Notes: generated by a model not told the origin, from the letters alone. A DNA stretch of 45,893 nt from Thermoanaerobaculaceae bacterium (GCA_013388425.1 JACADV010000054.1:1-45893); one strand, 5' to 3'. Shown: positions 17,521 through 26,072, counted from the first letter of the stretch. Numbers and translations are program-made.

Positions 17521-17565
17521 AAGCTCCCCACCCCTGCGGCAAAAAGGGTGTCACAATGCCCCACC

Positions 17566-19101
17566 ATGCTTGATGCCGCCACGCCGCTGGGCAACTCGCC
17601 CACAGCCATTGCACGGTCCACCCTCACGGTGCTCGCTGGCAGCGCCGTGGCACTCGTGGGGGCAGTAGCCGTCCGCATCCTGATTGCCCGCACGCTGGCC
17701 ACGAGCGAGGTGGGCATCTTTGTGCTGGCCATGGGGATCGTTTTCGCGGCCGCTGGCGTGGCCAGTTTGGGGCTTGGTCAGGCAGTGGGGCAACGGGCGG
17801 CAGCACACCTCGCCGCCGACGACGTGGTGGGGGCGCGCAGCAGCGGTGCCACGGGCGTGACGCTGGCCCTGAGGAGCGGCGTGGTGAGTGCACTGCTCCT
17901 CGTGGCCGTGTCGCCCCTGCTCGAGCGACTGTTTGGAATGACTCACCTGGCGGCCACCATCTCGCTGCTCTTCCCGGTGGTGATCGCCCAGCCTCTGGGG
18001 GCGGCAGCAGTGGGGATCGGCCGAGCGTGGGGCGACTCGGTGGGGCGCGCCCTCATCCGGGAAGCGGGGGGTGGGTTGCTGCGAGTCGCCGGGGTCGCCG
18101 TGGGTGCCGCCGTCGTGGCCGACGTGCGCGTCACCGCCGTCGGTCTCGCTGCCGGCGTGTTTTTGGGAGAGGCGGGCTACGCCCTCTTTGTCTGGCGCAA
18201 GGGGTGGTTTGGCGTGGGCCGGAAGGGGGGCTGGGACGGGGAGTTGCTCCGGCGCCTGCCACCCTTCTCGGGGATGATGGCCGTCTACCAGGTGGAATCG
18301 TGGCTCGATGTGCTCGTCCTCGGCCTCTTCGCCCCTGCCGCGGTGGTCGGCGTCTACGGCTTGGCGCGAGGGTTTCTCCGGGCAGTCCAGTTGGTGGAAT
18401 TGGCCACGAGCCATGCCTTCTTGCCCAACGCGACGGTGTTGCTTGCCCGGGAGGATCGTGTGGGCCTGAAGCGCCTGTTCGTGCGCGCACGCCTCTTGCT
18501 CTTCTTGCTCCAATGGCCGGTCATTGGCCTCTCGCTCCTCGTCCCCGAGGAGCTCTTGGGGCTTTTATTTGGCGATGCGTTTGCAGTGGCGGGCAACGCT
18601 CTGCGGCTGCTCGCCGTGGCGGCGCTGCTGTCGGCCCTGGTGAGCGCAGCGAGAAAGGAATCCCTCATCGCTGCTGGGAGAGCCCGGGCTGCCGTGGCGG
18701 TGGATACCGCAAGCACGGCCACTGCAGCGGTGGCACTCTTCAGCCTGGTCCCCAGATGGGGCGGCAACGGTGCGGCTCTCGCGGTTCTGCTGGCAGCGGT
18801 GCTACGGGCAGCGGCCCTGAGCTGGCTGGTCGGCAGCCGGTACCGCTTGCTGGCGCCGCGCCGCGAGCTGCTCGGCGCTCCCCTCCTGGCCCTGACGCTG
18901 GCCGGTTGCTGGCAGCTCCTCCCAGGCAAAGCCAGCTGGCCGACCGCCTTCCAGCTACTGGGAGCCGCGGCCACGGCGGGTGTCGGCTCGCTGGCCTGTG
19001 CAGTGGTTCTCTGGCGGGAGCAGCACCGGGCCAGCGCTCGTGCCACGGCGGGGGAAGGTGGCGCCAAGGGTAGCCCCACCTACGGGAAGCCGTTGCTCTG
19101 A
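17566..19101 (+). CDS. Wzx-type oligosaccharide flippase (MATE-like)
   Basis: A 511-residue protein with about twelve to fourteen hydrophobic segments across its length. It is of the polysaccharide biosynthesis/MOP flippase family that moves lipid-linked repeat units across the inner membrane. The N-terminus IARSTLTVLAGSAVALVGAVAVRILIARTLATSEVGIFVLA matches the first-helix pattern of Wzx proteins. FGMTHLAATISLLFPVV and SWLDVLVLGLFAPAAVVGVYGLARGFLR are further family-like segments. I start at the ATG at 17566; a much longer open frame upstream is antisense to the epimerase gene. It diverges from that gene and ends 24 bases from the convergent fbaB gene. Confidence 0.9.
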   Translation: MLDAATPLGNSPTAIARSTLTVLAGSAVALVGAVAVRILIARTLATSEVGIFVLAMGIVFAAAGVASLGLGQAVGQRAAAHLAADDVVGARSSGATGVTLALRSGVVSALLLVAVSPLLERLFGMTHLAATISLLFPVVIAQPLGAAAVGIGRAWGDSVGRALIREAGGGLLRVAGVAVGAAVVADVRVTAVGLAAGVFLGEAGYALFVWRKGWFGVGRKGGWDGELLRRLPPFSGMMAVYQVESWLDVLVLGLFAPAAVVGVYGLARGFLRAVQLVELATSHAFLPNATVLLAREDRVGLKRLFVRARLLLFLLQWPVIGLSLLVPEELLGLLFGDAFAVAGNALRLLAVAALLSALVSAARKESLIAAGRARAAVAVDTASTATAAVALFSLVPRWGGNGAALAVLLAAVLRAAALSWLVGSRYRLLAPRRELLGAPLLALTLAGCWQLLPGKASWPTAFQLLGAAATAGVGSLACAVVLWREQHRASARATAGEGGAKGSPTYGKPLL

Positions 19102-19125
19102 GAACCGCTCCTGGGCTCGGCCCTT

Positions 19126-20175
19126 CTAGGCGATGGTCACCTCGGGATCCAGGTAGACGTCCTGGATGGCGTGGAGCAGCTCCACGCCCTCCGCCATCGA
19201 CTTCTGGAACGCCTTGCGGCCGGAGATCAACCCCATGCCACCGGCCCGCTTGTTGACCACGGCCGTCACCACCGCCTGGCGGAGGTCGTCGCGGCCCGAC
19301 GCCCCGCCCGAGTTGATGAGGCCGGCGCGCCCCATGTAGCAGTTGGCCACCTGCCAGCGGGTCCACTCGATGGGGTGGTCGGGGACGAGCTGGTCGTAGA
19401 CGAGCTTGTGGGTCTTGCCGAAATTGAGGGCCAGGTAACCGCCGTTTCTCTCCGGTGCCTTCTGCTTGATGATGTCGGCTTCGATGGTGACGCCCAGGTG
19501 GTTTGCCTGACCAGTCAGGTCCGCGGCCACGTGGTAGTCGGTGCCGTCCTTCACGAACGCCGGGTTGCGCAGGTAGCACCAGAGCACCGTGAACATGCCG
19601 AGCTCGTGGGCGCGGGCAAAGGCCTGGCTCACCTCCTCGAGCTGTCGGCGCGACGTCTCGGAGCCAAAGTACACGGTGGCGCCCACGCCCACCGCCCCCA
19701 TGTCGAAGGCCTGTTCCACCGAGGCCCAGAGGGTCTGGTCGTAGATGGTGGGGTAGGTGAGCATCTCGTTGTGGTTGAGCTTGACGATGAAGGGGATCTT
19801 GTGGGCCCAGCGACGCGCCACGGCCCCCAGCACGCCAACGGTGGAGGCCACCGCGTTGCAGCCGCCCTCCACCGCCAGCCGGACGATGTTCTCCGGGTCG
19901 AAGTAGATGGGGTTGGGGGCAAAGGAAGCAGCCCCCGAGTGCTCCACCCCCTGGTCCACGGGCAGGATGGAGAGGTACCCCGTGCCAGCCAAGCGGCCCG
20001 TGGAGAACAACCACTGCAGGCTGCGCAGCACGGCGGGGGGCCGGTCGGACGGGGCCACGACCCGGTCGACGAAATCCGGGCCTGGCAGGTGGAGCAACTC
20101 CTTGGGGATTCCCTGACAGGTGTAATCGAGCAGGTGAGCCTGCTCACCGAGGCGGGTGCGGGTGGGCGTGTCCAT
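19126..20175 (-). CDS. fbaB: Fructose-bisphosphate aldolase, class I DhnA/FbaB type
   Basis: A 349-residue aldolase, almost exactly the length of E. coli FbaB (350). It interconverts fructose 1,6-bisphosphate with dihydroxyacetone phosphate and glyceraldehyde 3-phosphate through a lysine Schiff base. Strong identity to FbaB is visible throughout: [70 protein letters not shown] (expected Schiff-base lysine), [17 protein letters not shown] and [20 protein letters not shown] use the ATG at 20175, which has GGAGG seven bases upstream, rather than the longer frame from 20271. It overlaps the upstream pseudouridine synthase gene by 32 bases. Confidence 0.96.
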   Translation of the reverse strand: MDTPTRTRLGEQAHLLDYTCQGIPKELLHLPGPDFVDRVVAPSDRPPAVLRSLQWLFSTGRLAGTGYLSILPVDQGVEHSGAASFAPNPIYFDPENIVRLAVEGGCNAVASTVGVLGAVARRWAHKIPFIVKLNHNEMLTYPTIYDQTLWASVEQAFDMGAVGVGATVYFGSETSRRQLEEVSQAFARAHELGMFTVLWCYLRNPAFVKDGTDYHVAADLTGQANHLGVTIEADIIKQKAPERNGGYLALNFGKTHKLVYDQLVPDHPIEWTRWQVANCYMGRAGLINSGGASGRDDLRQAVVTAVVNKRAGGMGLISGRKAFQKSMAEGVELLHAIQDVYLDPEVTIA

Positions 20176-20953
20176 GCTCGTACCTCCGCTCTTCATTGTA
20201 CCCACCGTCGGCAGCGTCCGTTCCCTCCCACGCGGCGGCCGGAACGCCCAGGGCCGCAAGGGTGGTGGCAAAGTCCTCGGGCAGGGGGGCGGTCACGACG
20301 AGCTCGGGGGTGGAGGGAGTGCGGGGCAGGTGGAGTCGTGCCGCGTGCAGGAGTGGGCGCGCGAGGGTCAAGGCCTGGCGCAGGGTCGCCTCCTTGACGC
20401 CGCGGTGGCGGGGGCCACCGTAGAGGTCGTCACCCACGATGGGGTGCCCGGCGTGGGAGAGGTGCACCCGCAGCTGATGGGTTCTGCCGGTGCTGGGCTC
20501 GAGGGCCACCAGGCTCACGTAGCGGGCGCGGTGGAGGACGCGGTAACGGGTGGTGGCCGGACGTCCCTCGGCAGCGACCGTCATGCGCCTTCGGTCGGTG
20601 CGGTCGGGGGCGAGCGGCGCTGTCCATTGACCCTGCCGCGGCCTCGGGCACCCCCACACCAGGGCCAGGTAGGTCTTGCCCACCAACCGCTGCGCAAAGG
20701 CGGCGACCAGGTCGCGGTGGCTCTCCTCGTCCCGTGCCAGCACCACCACCCCCGAGGTGCCCACGTCGAGACGGTGCACCAACTGCACCGACTCGGCCAC
20801 GAGCCCGTACCCCGCTCGCTCGTCGGCGGGGAGGGCTGCCAGCAGGCGGGCCACCGCTCGGTGGGGATCGCGCCGGCTCGTGTCCAGGCTCACCCCGGCC
20901 GGCTTGGCCACGACCACGAGGCGCTCGTGGGCGAAGAGGATGCGCGCCACCAT
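20144..20953 (-). CDS. RluA-family RNA pseudouridine synthase
   Basis: A 269-residue pseudouridine synthase with the catalytic Asp in [16 protein letters not shown]. The other RluA-type landmarks are [27 protein letters not shown] and [28 protein letters not shown], and a C-terminal [12 protein letters not shown] is present. It isomerises uridine in rRNA or tRNA; which site is modified is unclear, as RluA, RluC, RluD and TruC share these motifs. No S4 domain is visible. Its last 32 bases overlap the start of fbaB, so the two genes are probably coupled on one transcript. Confidence 0.92.
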   Translation of the reverse strand: MVARILFAHERLVVVAKPAGVSLDTSRRDPHRAVARLLAALPADERAGYGLVAESVQLVHRLDVGTSGVVVLARDEESHRDLVAAFAQRLVGKTYLALVWGCPRPRQGQWTAPLAPDRTDRRRMTVAAEGRPATTRYRVLHRARYVSLVALEPSTGRTHQLRVHLSHAGHPIVGDDLYGGPRHRGVKEATLRQALTLARPLLHAARLHLPRTPSTPELVVTAPLPEDFATTLAALGVPAAAWEGTDAADGGYNEERRYEHGHAHPHPPR

Positions 20954-21050
20954 ACGGAGCCAAGCATGCCACGCCGCGCTTGGGGCGGGGTGGGACCGCT
21001 TTATGCCTGACGTGGGCTGACCACAGGAGTGGGCAATCCGCTCCTACCCC

Positions 21051-21078
21051 TTGACAACTCGGACGTCGGGGCTAATCT
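21051..21078 (+). promoter_or_regulatory. kamA: Sigma70-type promoter of the kamA operon
   Basis: TTGACA at 21051-21056 is a perfect -35 box. It is followed after 16 bases by TAATCT at 21073-21078. Transcription should begin near 21085, some 285 bases before the kamA ATG. The surrounding DNA is GC-rich, so this AT-rich pair stands out. Confidence 0.65.
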
Positions 21079-21086
21079 TATTTGTC

Positions 21087-21257
21087 GTGGAGACTGACGT
21101 CTCGTCCGAGCACCCGCCAAGTAGCCCCGGCGGCCGCTCCGTTCCCGACGGCGCCGCAGGGCTGCTGTCGCCACCCACCGCCATCCTGATCCTTGCCGCA
21201 GGGATTCAAGGGTCCCTCTCGTCCGCGTGGCAAGGTTTCCCCGGGTCAGCCAACTAG
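21087..21257 (+). CDS. Possible 56-residue leader ORF of the kamA operon
   Basis: A GTG codon lies about two bases after the predicted transcription start and opens a 56-residue frame ending at 21257, before kamA. It reads METDVSSEHPP, a Pro/Ser-rich part, then a short hydrophobic stretch (TAILILAAGIQ). It would be leaderless if used, with no ribosome binding site. No homologue is recognised. It could be a leader peptide or a chance open frame in GC-rich DNA; I lean to chance. Confidence 0.2.
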   Translation: METDVSSEHPPSSPGGRSVPDGAAGLLSPPTAILILAAGIQGSLSSAWQGFPGSAN

Positions 21258-21369
21258 GCTTGAACATCATGTTTCCGCCGCCCCGAGAGGCGATTCCGCT
21301 GGCCACCGGTGGTGCGGTCGCGCACACGACCAGGCCAATGCTCGGCAACGAGGGGAGGAGACCCAGCCA

Positions 21370-22533
21370 ATGACAGAAGGACCAGCTGTCGACTCGCTCC
21401 TTACCAGCGCGCGGCGCGAGGCAATCTGCCGCATCTTTTCCGAAGATTTCGACCCCGCGCGCTGGAACGACTGGCGGTGGCAGATCCGCCATCGTTTGAC
21501 CAAACTGGAGCACTTCGAGCGGTTGCTGCGCCTCACCGCCAGCGAGCGCCGCGGCTTGCAGCTCGCCCAGGAGAAGTTCTCGGTGGCGGTGACGCCGCAC
21601 TTTGCCGAACTCATGGATCCTAAGGATCCGCGCTGTCCAATCCGCCGACAGGTGGTGCCCCGGGAGGAGGAGATGCTGGTGAGCCGCGGGGACATGATCG
21701 ACCCCTGCGGGGAGGACGCCGATTCCCCGCTGCCGGGTCTCGTCCACCGCTACCCGGATCGCGTGCTCCTGCTCGCCCTGGATGCGTGCGCCGCCTACTG
21801 CCGCTACTGCACCCGCTCGCGGCTGGTCAACCAGGGGGAGCTGGACCCCCTCCCGCGCCGGCTCGACGCCATCGTGGCGTACCTCGAGCAACACGCCGAG
21901 GTTCGCGACGTGCTCGTGTCGGGGGGCGATCCCCTCCTCTTCTCCGACGACCGGCTCGACGACCTCTTGGGGCGTCTGCGCTCGGTGAAGCACGTGGAGT
22001 TCCTGCGCCTGGGCAGCCGCGTGCCGGGGTTCTTGCCGCAGCGGATCACCCCCCAGTTGGCCGCGATCCTGCGGCGCCACCGGGCGTGGCTCTCGCTCCA
22101 CTTCTGTCACCCGCGGGAAATCACCCCCGACGTGGCGGCGGCCTGCGACCTGCTGGCCGACGCCGGCATCCCCCTGGGGAGCCAGACGGTGCTCCTGCGG
22201 GGCGTCAACGACGACGCGGCAACCTTGAAGAAGCTCTTCCACGAGCTGCTCAAGGTGCGAGTCCGCCCGTACTACCTGTACCAGTGCGACCCGGTGGTGG
22301 GGACCGGTCACTTCCGGACGTCGGTGCGCACCGGCCTGGACCTGATGGCCACCTTGCGTGGGTTCACCTCGGGGTACGCGGTGCCCACCTATGTCATTGA
22401 CGCCCCGGGCGGGGGTGGGAAGGTACCCCTGCAGGTCGAGACGGTGCTCGCCTACGATGCGGACGGCACTGTCCACCTGCGCAACTGGGAAGGGAAACAC
22501 TTCACCTACCTCGATCCCCTGCCCGGTGCCTGA
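21370..22533 (+). CDS. kamA: Lysine 2,3-aminomutase (KamA family radical SAM)
   Basis: A 387-residue radical SAM, PLP-dependent enzyme that converts L-alpha-lysine to L-beta-lysine. The iron-sulfur cysteines are Cys140, Cys144 and Cys147 (CAAYCRYC). GGGGKVPL places the PLP lysine at Lys351, and Asp281 (GVND) and Asp344 (VIDAPGG) match the acidic residues that bind the substrate amino group in clostridial aminomutase. That supports a free-lysine substrate rather than the EpmB role on elongation factor P. The ATG has a strong GGGGAGGAG site. The next gene starts two bases after its stop. Glutamate 2,3-aminomutase is a less likely alternative. Confidence 0.92.
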   Translation: MTEGPAVDSLLTSARREAICRIFSEDFDPARWNDWRWQIRHRLTKLEHFERLLRLTASERRGLQLAQEKFSVAVTPHFAELMDPKDPRCPIRRQVVPREEEMLVSRGDMIDPCGEDADSPLPGLVHRYPDRVLLLALDACAAYCRYCTRSRLVNQGELDPLPRRLDAIVAYLEQHAEVRDVLVSGGDPLLFSDDRLDDLLGRLRSVKHVEFLRLGSRVPGFLPQRITPQLAAILRRHRAWLSLHFCHPREITPDVAAACDLLADAGIPLGSQTVLLRGVNDDAATLKKLFHELLKVRVRPYYLYQCDPVVGTGHFRTSVRTGLDLMATLRGFTSGYAVPTYVIDAPGGGGKVPLQVETVLAYDADGTVHLRNWEGKHFTYLDPLPGA

Positions 22534-22534
22534 G

Positions 22535-23518
22535 ATGCGTCTCTCGATTGGTCTCTGTTACGACCACAAGGACGAGTACCTGGCGGCCGGTTTTTCCCCT
22601 CTCGAGGTGATGGAGTTTGACGACGAGGACACGGTGGCGGGGCTGGCGGCAGGGTTGACGGCGCTGGGCCACCGGGTGGAGCGGGTTGGCCGCGGGGTGG
22701 AGCTGGCGCGACGGCTGGTGGCTGGCTCCCGGTGGGACTTGCTCTTCAACGTTGCCGAGGGGGTGCGGGGCCGTTCCCGCGAGGCTCAGGTCCCGGCCCT
22801 GGCGGAGCTGTTTGACCAGCCCTACACCTTTGCCGATCCCCTTACCTGCGCCGTGACCCTCGACAAGGCCATGGCCAAGCGCATCGTCCGCGACGCGGGG
22901 ATCCCCACTGCCGCCTTTGCTGTGGTGGCGGACCTGAACGATCTGCAGGGCCTTTCCCTCGCCCCGCCCCTCTTTGTCAAGCCGGTGGCGGAGGGGAGCT
23001 CCAAAGGGGTGACGGGGAGCTCGCTGGTCGCCTCCCGCGAACAGCTCGCCAGCGTCTGTGGGGCAATGCTGGAGAGCTTCCGCCAACCGGTCCTGGTGGA
23101 GCAGTTCCTCGCCGGGCGCGAGCTGACGGTGGGGATCGTGGGCAACGGCCCCGAGGCGCGCGCCATTGCCGTCATGGAGGTGGCCATCACGGCGGGTGCC
23201 GAGGACTACGCCTACACCGCCCTCAACAAGAAGGAGTGGCAGCAGCGCGTCACTTACCGGCTGGTGGAGGACGAGGTGGCGACGGCAGCGCGCCAGCAGG
23301 CGCTGGCTGCCTACCGCCTGCTGGGATGCCGGGATGCGGCGCGCATCGATCTGCGCTGCGATGCCAGTGGCGTACCCAACTTCCTGGAGGCCAACCCCTT
23401 GCCCGGCCTCAACGCCGAGTGGTCGGACCTGCCGCTCATGACCCGCATGGCTGGCGCAAGCTACGAAGAGCTGCTGGCCTGGATCGTCGACGCCGCCCGC
23501 CGGCGCTATAGCCAATGA
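22535..23518 (+). CDS. D-Ala-D-Ala-ligase-like ATP-grasp enzyme (first copy)
   Basis: A 327-residue ATP-grasp protein, close in size to Ddl ligases, which form an amide bond via an acyl-phosphate. It shows an N-terminal Rossmann-like part, then TLDKAMAKRIVRDAGIPT and FVKPVAEGSSKGV (ATP-binding lysine and glycine-rich loop), QFLAGRELTVGIVG, and the metal-binding end RIDLRCDASGVPNFLEANPLPGL, with the usual Asp, Glu and Asn. The active-site segments differ from true Ddl, and its place in a kamA operon suggests another amino acid, perhaps beta-lysine, as a substrate. It starts at the second base after the kamA stop and overlaps the next gene by four bases. Confidence 0.87.
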   Translation: MRLSIGLCYDHKDEYLAAGFSPLEVMEFDDEDTVAGLAAGLTALGHRVERVGRGVELARRLVAGSRWDLLFNVAEGVRGRSREAQVPALAELFDQPYTFADPLTCAVTLDKAMAKRIVRDAGIPTAAFAVVADLNDLQGLSLAPPLFVKPVAEGSSKGVTGSSLVASREQLASVCGAMLESFRQPVLVEQFLAGRELTVGIVGNGPEARAIAVMEVAITAGAEDYAYTALNKKEWQQRVTYRLVEDEVATAARQQALAAYRLLGCRDAARIDLRCDASGVPNFLEANPLPGLNAEWSDLPLMTRMAGASYEELLAWIVDAARRRYSQ

Positions 23519-24516
23519 GCGCGCCAGCTGTCGCCATCCTCCACCCCCCTGTGGGTGTAGACGCCGACGCGTCCACGGCCGATGTCCTGGAGCAGGTGGA
23601 GGTGGTGGCGCAGGCGCTGGAGGAAAACGGCATCCCGCACCGGGTGGCGGAGGTCCCCTTCGCATCGGTGTGGGAAGCGCTGCGGCCGGGCAGTGGCGAG
23701 GTGGTGTTCTCCCTCCTGGAGGCGCCCCCGGGCGCCCCCCACCTGCAGGCCGCGGCCACGGCGGTGCTGGAACTTTCGGGGCTCCCCTTCACCGGCTCCG
23801 GCTCGAGCGCCATCTGGCTCACCACGGACAAGGTGGCCACCCGGGCGGTGCTGGCGGCAGAGGGGGTGGCGGTGGCGCCCGGCGCGCCCCTGCGGCGGGG
23901 CGACGCGAGCGTCTTCCAGCGCATCCCCCCGCCGTGGATCTTGAAGCCAGCCCGGGAGGATGCCTCGCTGGGGCTGGACGGGGACGCCGTGGCCGTTACC
24001 CGCGAGCAGGCGGAGGCTCGCGCCGAGGAGCTTTCCACGCGCTTTCCCGGCCAGCCGATCCTCGTGGAGCACCTGCTGCCCGGGCGCGAGTTCAACGTCT
24101 CCATCCTCGAGCGGGAGGGGGCGCCCTGGGTGCTCCCCGTGGCCGAGATGGACTTTTCCGGGCTGCCGGCTGGCACGCCGCCCATCGTGTCGTACGAGGC
24201 CAAGTGGGAGGAGAGGCACGCCGCCTTCCGCGGCACCGTCCGCCGCTTCCCCGAGGGGGGGGACGAGGGCGATCTCCTGGCCGCCGTCCAAGCCGTGGCC
24301 CTCCAGGCCTGGCACCTCACGGGCCTTGCCGGCTACGCCCGCGTTGACATCCGCCTGGACGAGGGGGGCACGCCCTGCGTCCTGGAGGTGAACGCCAACC
24401 CCTGCCTGGCCCCCGACGCCGGTTTCCTGGCCGCGGCGGCGCAGGCCCACCTCACCCCCGCCGCCGTGATCGCCCACATCGTGGCCGCGGCGCGTCGGGC
24501 GAGGGGAGCGTCGTGA
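23515..24516 (+). CDS. D-Ala-D-Ala-ligase-like ATP-grasp enzyme (second copy)
   Basis: A 333-residue ATP-grasp protein paralogous to the one before it, but clearly diverged. Landmarks are FTGSGSSAIWLTTDKVATRAVL, WILKPAREDASLGLDG (ATP lysine), VEHLLPGREFNVSIL, SYEAKWEE and the metal site RVDIRLDEGGTPCVLEVNANPCLAPD. It should ligate a carboxylate to an amine using ATP. Having two different ligases in tandem suggests two successive condensations or a heterodimer. It overlaps its neighbours by four bases on each side, so all four operon genes appear coupled. Confidence 0.87.
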   Translation: MSAPAVAILHPPVGVDADASTADVLEQVEVVAQALEENGIPHRVAEVPFASVWEALRPGSGEVVFSLLEAPPGAPHLQAAATAVLELSGLPFTGSGSSAIWLTTDKVATRAVLAAEGVAVAPGAPLRRGDASVFQRIPPPWILKPAREDASLGLDGDAVAVTREQAEARAEELSTRFPGQPILVEHLLPGREFNVSILEREGAPWVLPVAEMDFSGLPAGTPPIVSYEAKWEERHAAFRGTVRRFPEGGDEGDLLAAVQAVALQAWHLTGLAGYARVDIRLDEGGTPCVLEVNANPCLAPDAGFLAAAAQAHLTPAAVIAHIVAAARRARGAS

Positions 24517-24989
24517 GGCTGCGTCGAGAGCTCGTCCCGGGCGACCGCGCTGCCATTGCGGCGGTGGTGCGCCGGACAGGCTTCTTCAACGCCGAGGAGA
24601 TCGCGGTGGCGCTGGAGCTGGTGGAGGATCGCCTGGCCAACGGTGAGCACAGCCACTACCGCTTCCTCGTTGCCGAGGAGGGGGACGTGGCCGTGGGCTA
24701 CGCGTGCTGGGGGCCGATCCCAGGCACGGTGGCATCGGCGGACCTGTACTGGATTGCCGTGGATCCCGCTTGGCAGGGGCGTGGGGTGGGGCGATCGCTG
24801 CTCGCCGAGGCGGAAGCGTGGATGCGCTCGCAAGGGCGCCGGCGCGTGTACATCGAAACCGCCACGCGGGCGCAGTACGCGCCGACGCGGGCCTTCTACC
24901 TGGCCTGTGGCTACCAGCTCGCCGCCGAACTGCCCGACTACTACGCCAGTGGCGACGGCAAGGCCATCTTCCTCAAGGTGCTCGACTAA
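24513..24989 (+). CDS. GNAT-family N-acetyltransferase
   Basis: A 158-residue acetyltransferase. The acetyl-CoA motif is VDPAWQGRGVGRSLLAEAEAWM (Arg/Gln-x-x-Gly-x-Gly/Ala), preceded by VAVGYACWGPIPGT and DLYWIAV. The C-terminal IETATRAQYAPTRAFYLACGY is the usual GNAT motif B. The GTG start overlaps the preceding ligase gene by four bases. It may acylate beta-lysine or a conjugate made by the two ligases. A known partner of KamA in other organisms, AblB, makes N-epsilon-acetyl-beta-lysine, but this sequence need not be AblB. It ends overlapping the convergent exonuclease gene by four bases. Confidence 0.88.
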   Translation: MRLRRELVPGDRAAIAAVVRRTGFFNAEEIAVALELVEDRLANGEHSHYRFLVAEEGDVAVGYACWGPIPGTVASADLYWIAVDPAWQGRGVGRSLLAEAEAWMRSQGRRRVYIETATRAQYAPTRAFYLACGYQLAAELPDYYASGDGKAIFLKVLD

Positions 24990-25780
24990 TTGGCATCCAC
25001 CCGTGCGGCCGGGGCGGTGAACTCGGCCAGCAGCGGGGCATGGTCCGAGGGCTGCTCCCCCTTGCGTTCGTCGCGATCGATGCTGGCCGCCACGCAGCGG
25101 TCCGCCAGCGCCCGGCTGGCGAGGATGTGATCGATGCGCAGCCCCCAGCCGCGGTGGAACGCTCCCTGCCGGTAGTCCCACCAGGTGTACAGACCCCCCT
25201 CCGGGTGGTGCAGGCGGAAGGTGTCCACGAACCCTGCAGCCAAGAGCGCCTGGAACGCCGCCCGCTCGGGGTCGGAAAAGAGGATGCGCCCGCGCCACAG
25301 CTCCACGTCCCACACGTCCCGCTCGTCCGGAGCCACGTTGAAGTCGCCGCACACCGCCACCTCGGCTGAGGCCGCACAGGTCTCGGCCAGGTACTCGCGC
25401 AGCCGCTCTAGCCACGCCAGCTTGGCGCGGTAGGCGGGGTGCTCCACGTCCTTGCCGTTGGGGACGTACACCGACACCACCCGTACGGCGCCGATGCTGG
25501 CGGCGACCAGGCGTCGCTCGGCGCCCTCCGCCTCTTCGGGGAAGCCGAAGCTCGTGTCGCGGGGCTGCTCGCGGCTCAAGATGGCCACGCCGTTGTAGGT
25601 TTTCTGCCCGAAGGGCGTGCAGTGGTAACCCAGCGCTTCGAGATCGGCGCGCGGGAACTCCTCGTCCACCACCTTGGTTTCCTGCAGGCAGACCACGTCT
25701 GGCTGCCGCCGCTCCAGCCACCGCACCAGCCGCGGCAAGCGCGCCCGTACCGAATTGACGTTCCAGGTGGCGATGCGCAT
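24986..25780 (-). CDS. xthA: Exodeoxyribonuclease III (AP endonuclease)
   Basis: A 264-residue enzyme of the endonuclease/exonuclease/phosphatase fold. It removes abasic sites and 3' blocking groups in base-excision repair. MRIATWNVNSVRAR starts the protein. CLQETKV carries the metal-binding Glu, GDFNVAP the catalytic Asp and Asn, RIDHILAS the second acidic site, and SDHAPLLAEF the catalytic Asp-His pair. The length matches E. coli Xth. It is a single gene convergent to the kamA operon. XthA versus ExoA-type naming is not resolved. Confidence 0.95.
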   Translation of the reverse strand: MRIATWNVNSVRARLPRLVRWLERRQPDVVCLQETKVVDEEFPRADLEALGYHCTPFGQKTYNGVAILSREQPRDTSFGFPEEAEGAERRLVAASIGAVRVVSVYVPNGKDVEHPAYRAKLAWLERLREYLAETCAASAEVAVCGDFNVAPDERDVWDVELWRGRILFSDPERAAFQALLAAGFVDTFRLHHPEGGLYTWWDYRQGAFHRGWGLRIDHILASRALADRCVAASIDRDERKGEQPSDHAPLLAEFTAPAARVDAN

Positions 25781-25896
25781 TCACACACTCCTCGAACTCC
25801 ACGGGACGAACCCTCGCGCCCCTCACCAAGACTACCGTACCGCGGGGGAAGCGAACCTCCAACCCCCGTCCCCCGAAGGTACCTCGGCCCGCTCTA

Positions 25897-25983
25897 CCCG
25901 TCATCTTGAAGCAGCCGAAGGTCACTGAAGGATCCCCACACACCCGGTCGGTCGCACGAACGCGAGCCTGCAGGGATGACGGG
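25897..25983. repeat. Palindromic dispersed-repeat-like element
   Basis: The ends CCCGTCATC (25897-25905) and GATGACGGG (25975-25983) are perfect inverted repeats. The interior contains CTTGAAG and GAAGGATCC stretches. The GTCATC...GAAGGATC pattern resembles short intergenic repeats widespread in some bacterial genomes. Only one clear copy lies in this window, so dispersal is inferred. Confidence 0.5.
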
Positions 25984-26029
25984 ACCCTTTCGTTGGTGGG
26001 CAGGCTCAGGATGAGCGTGGGTGGCGGGG

Positions 26030-26045
26030 TGGCACCGGTTGTGCA
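26030..26045 (+). promoter_or_regulatory. Sigma54-type (-24/-12) promoter
   Basis: The motif TGGCAC (26030-26035) followed by TGCA has GG at 26031-26032 and GC at 26043-26044, with exactly ten bases between them, as required for sigma54. It agrees with TTGGCACG-N4-TTGCA at 10 of 13 defined bases by my count. Transcription would start near 26056, about 17 bases before the small peptide ATG. This spacing equals that at the second pilin gene (43429). Confidence 0.6.
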
Positions 26046-26072
26046 TGGCGACCAGCGAGGAGGGAGGACGCC

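Larger units (their letters stand above)
20954..21369 (+). other. Intergenic region and long kamA leader
   Basis: A 416-base stretch without a convincing conserved gene. It contains the sigma70-type promoter of the kamA operon, then about 285 bases of transcribed leader. A 57-codon frame beginning at the predicted transcription start (GTG at 21087) is listed separately. Ribosome-binding sequence GGGGAGGAG ends about ten bases before the kamA ATG. I saw no recognisable riboswitch consensus or terminator hairpin by eye. Confidence 0.6.
25781..26072 (+). other. Intergenic region with dispersed-repeat-like DNA and a sigma54-type promoter
   Basis: A 292-base gap between divergent genes. It holds a palindromic repeat-like element (25897-25983), a CTCAGGATGAGC stretch just after it that resembles the same repeat class, and a sigma54-type promoter motif before the small peptide gene. 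No conserved open frame was seen; the frames present are proline/serine-rich and lack homology. Confidence 0.6.

Noticed and set aside
16375-17565. Long open upstream extension of the flippase frame
   Set aside because: It is antisense to the epimerase gene, whose protein is clearly conserved; the extension has no recognisable domain.
21051-21257. 68-codon frame starting at TTG 21051
   Set aside because: Its start lies within the -35 box of the kamA promoter, so it would not be transcribed from there.
21085-21369. Lysine riboswitch in the kamA leader
   Set aside because: I could not recognise the conserved core or the usual stem arrangement by eye; a covariance search would decide.
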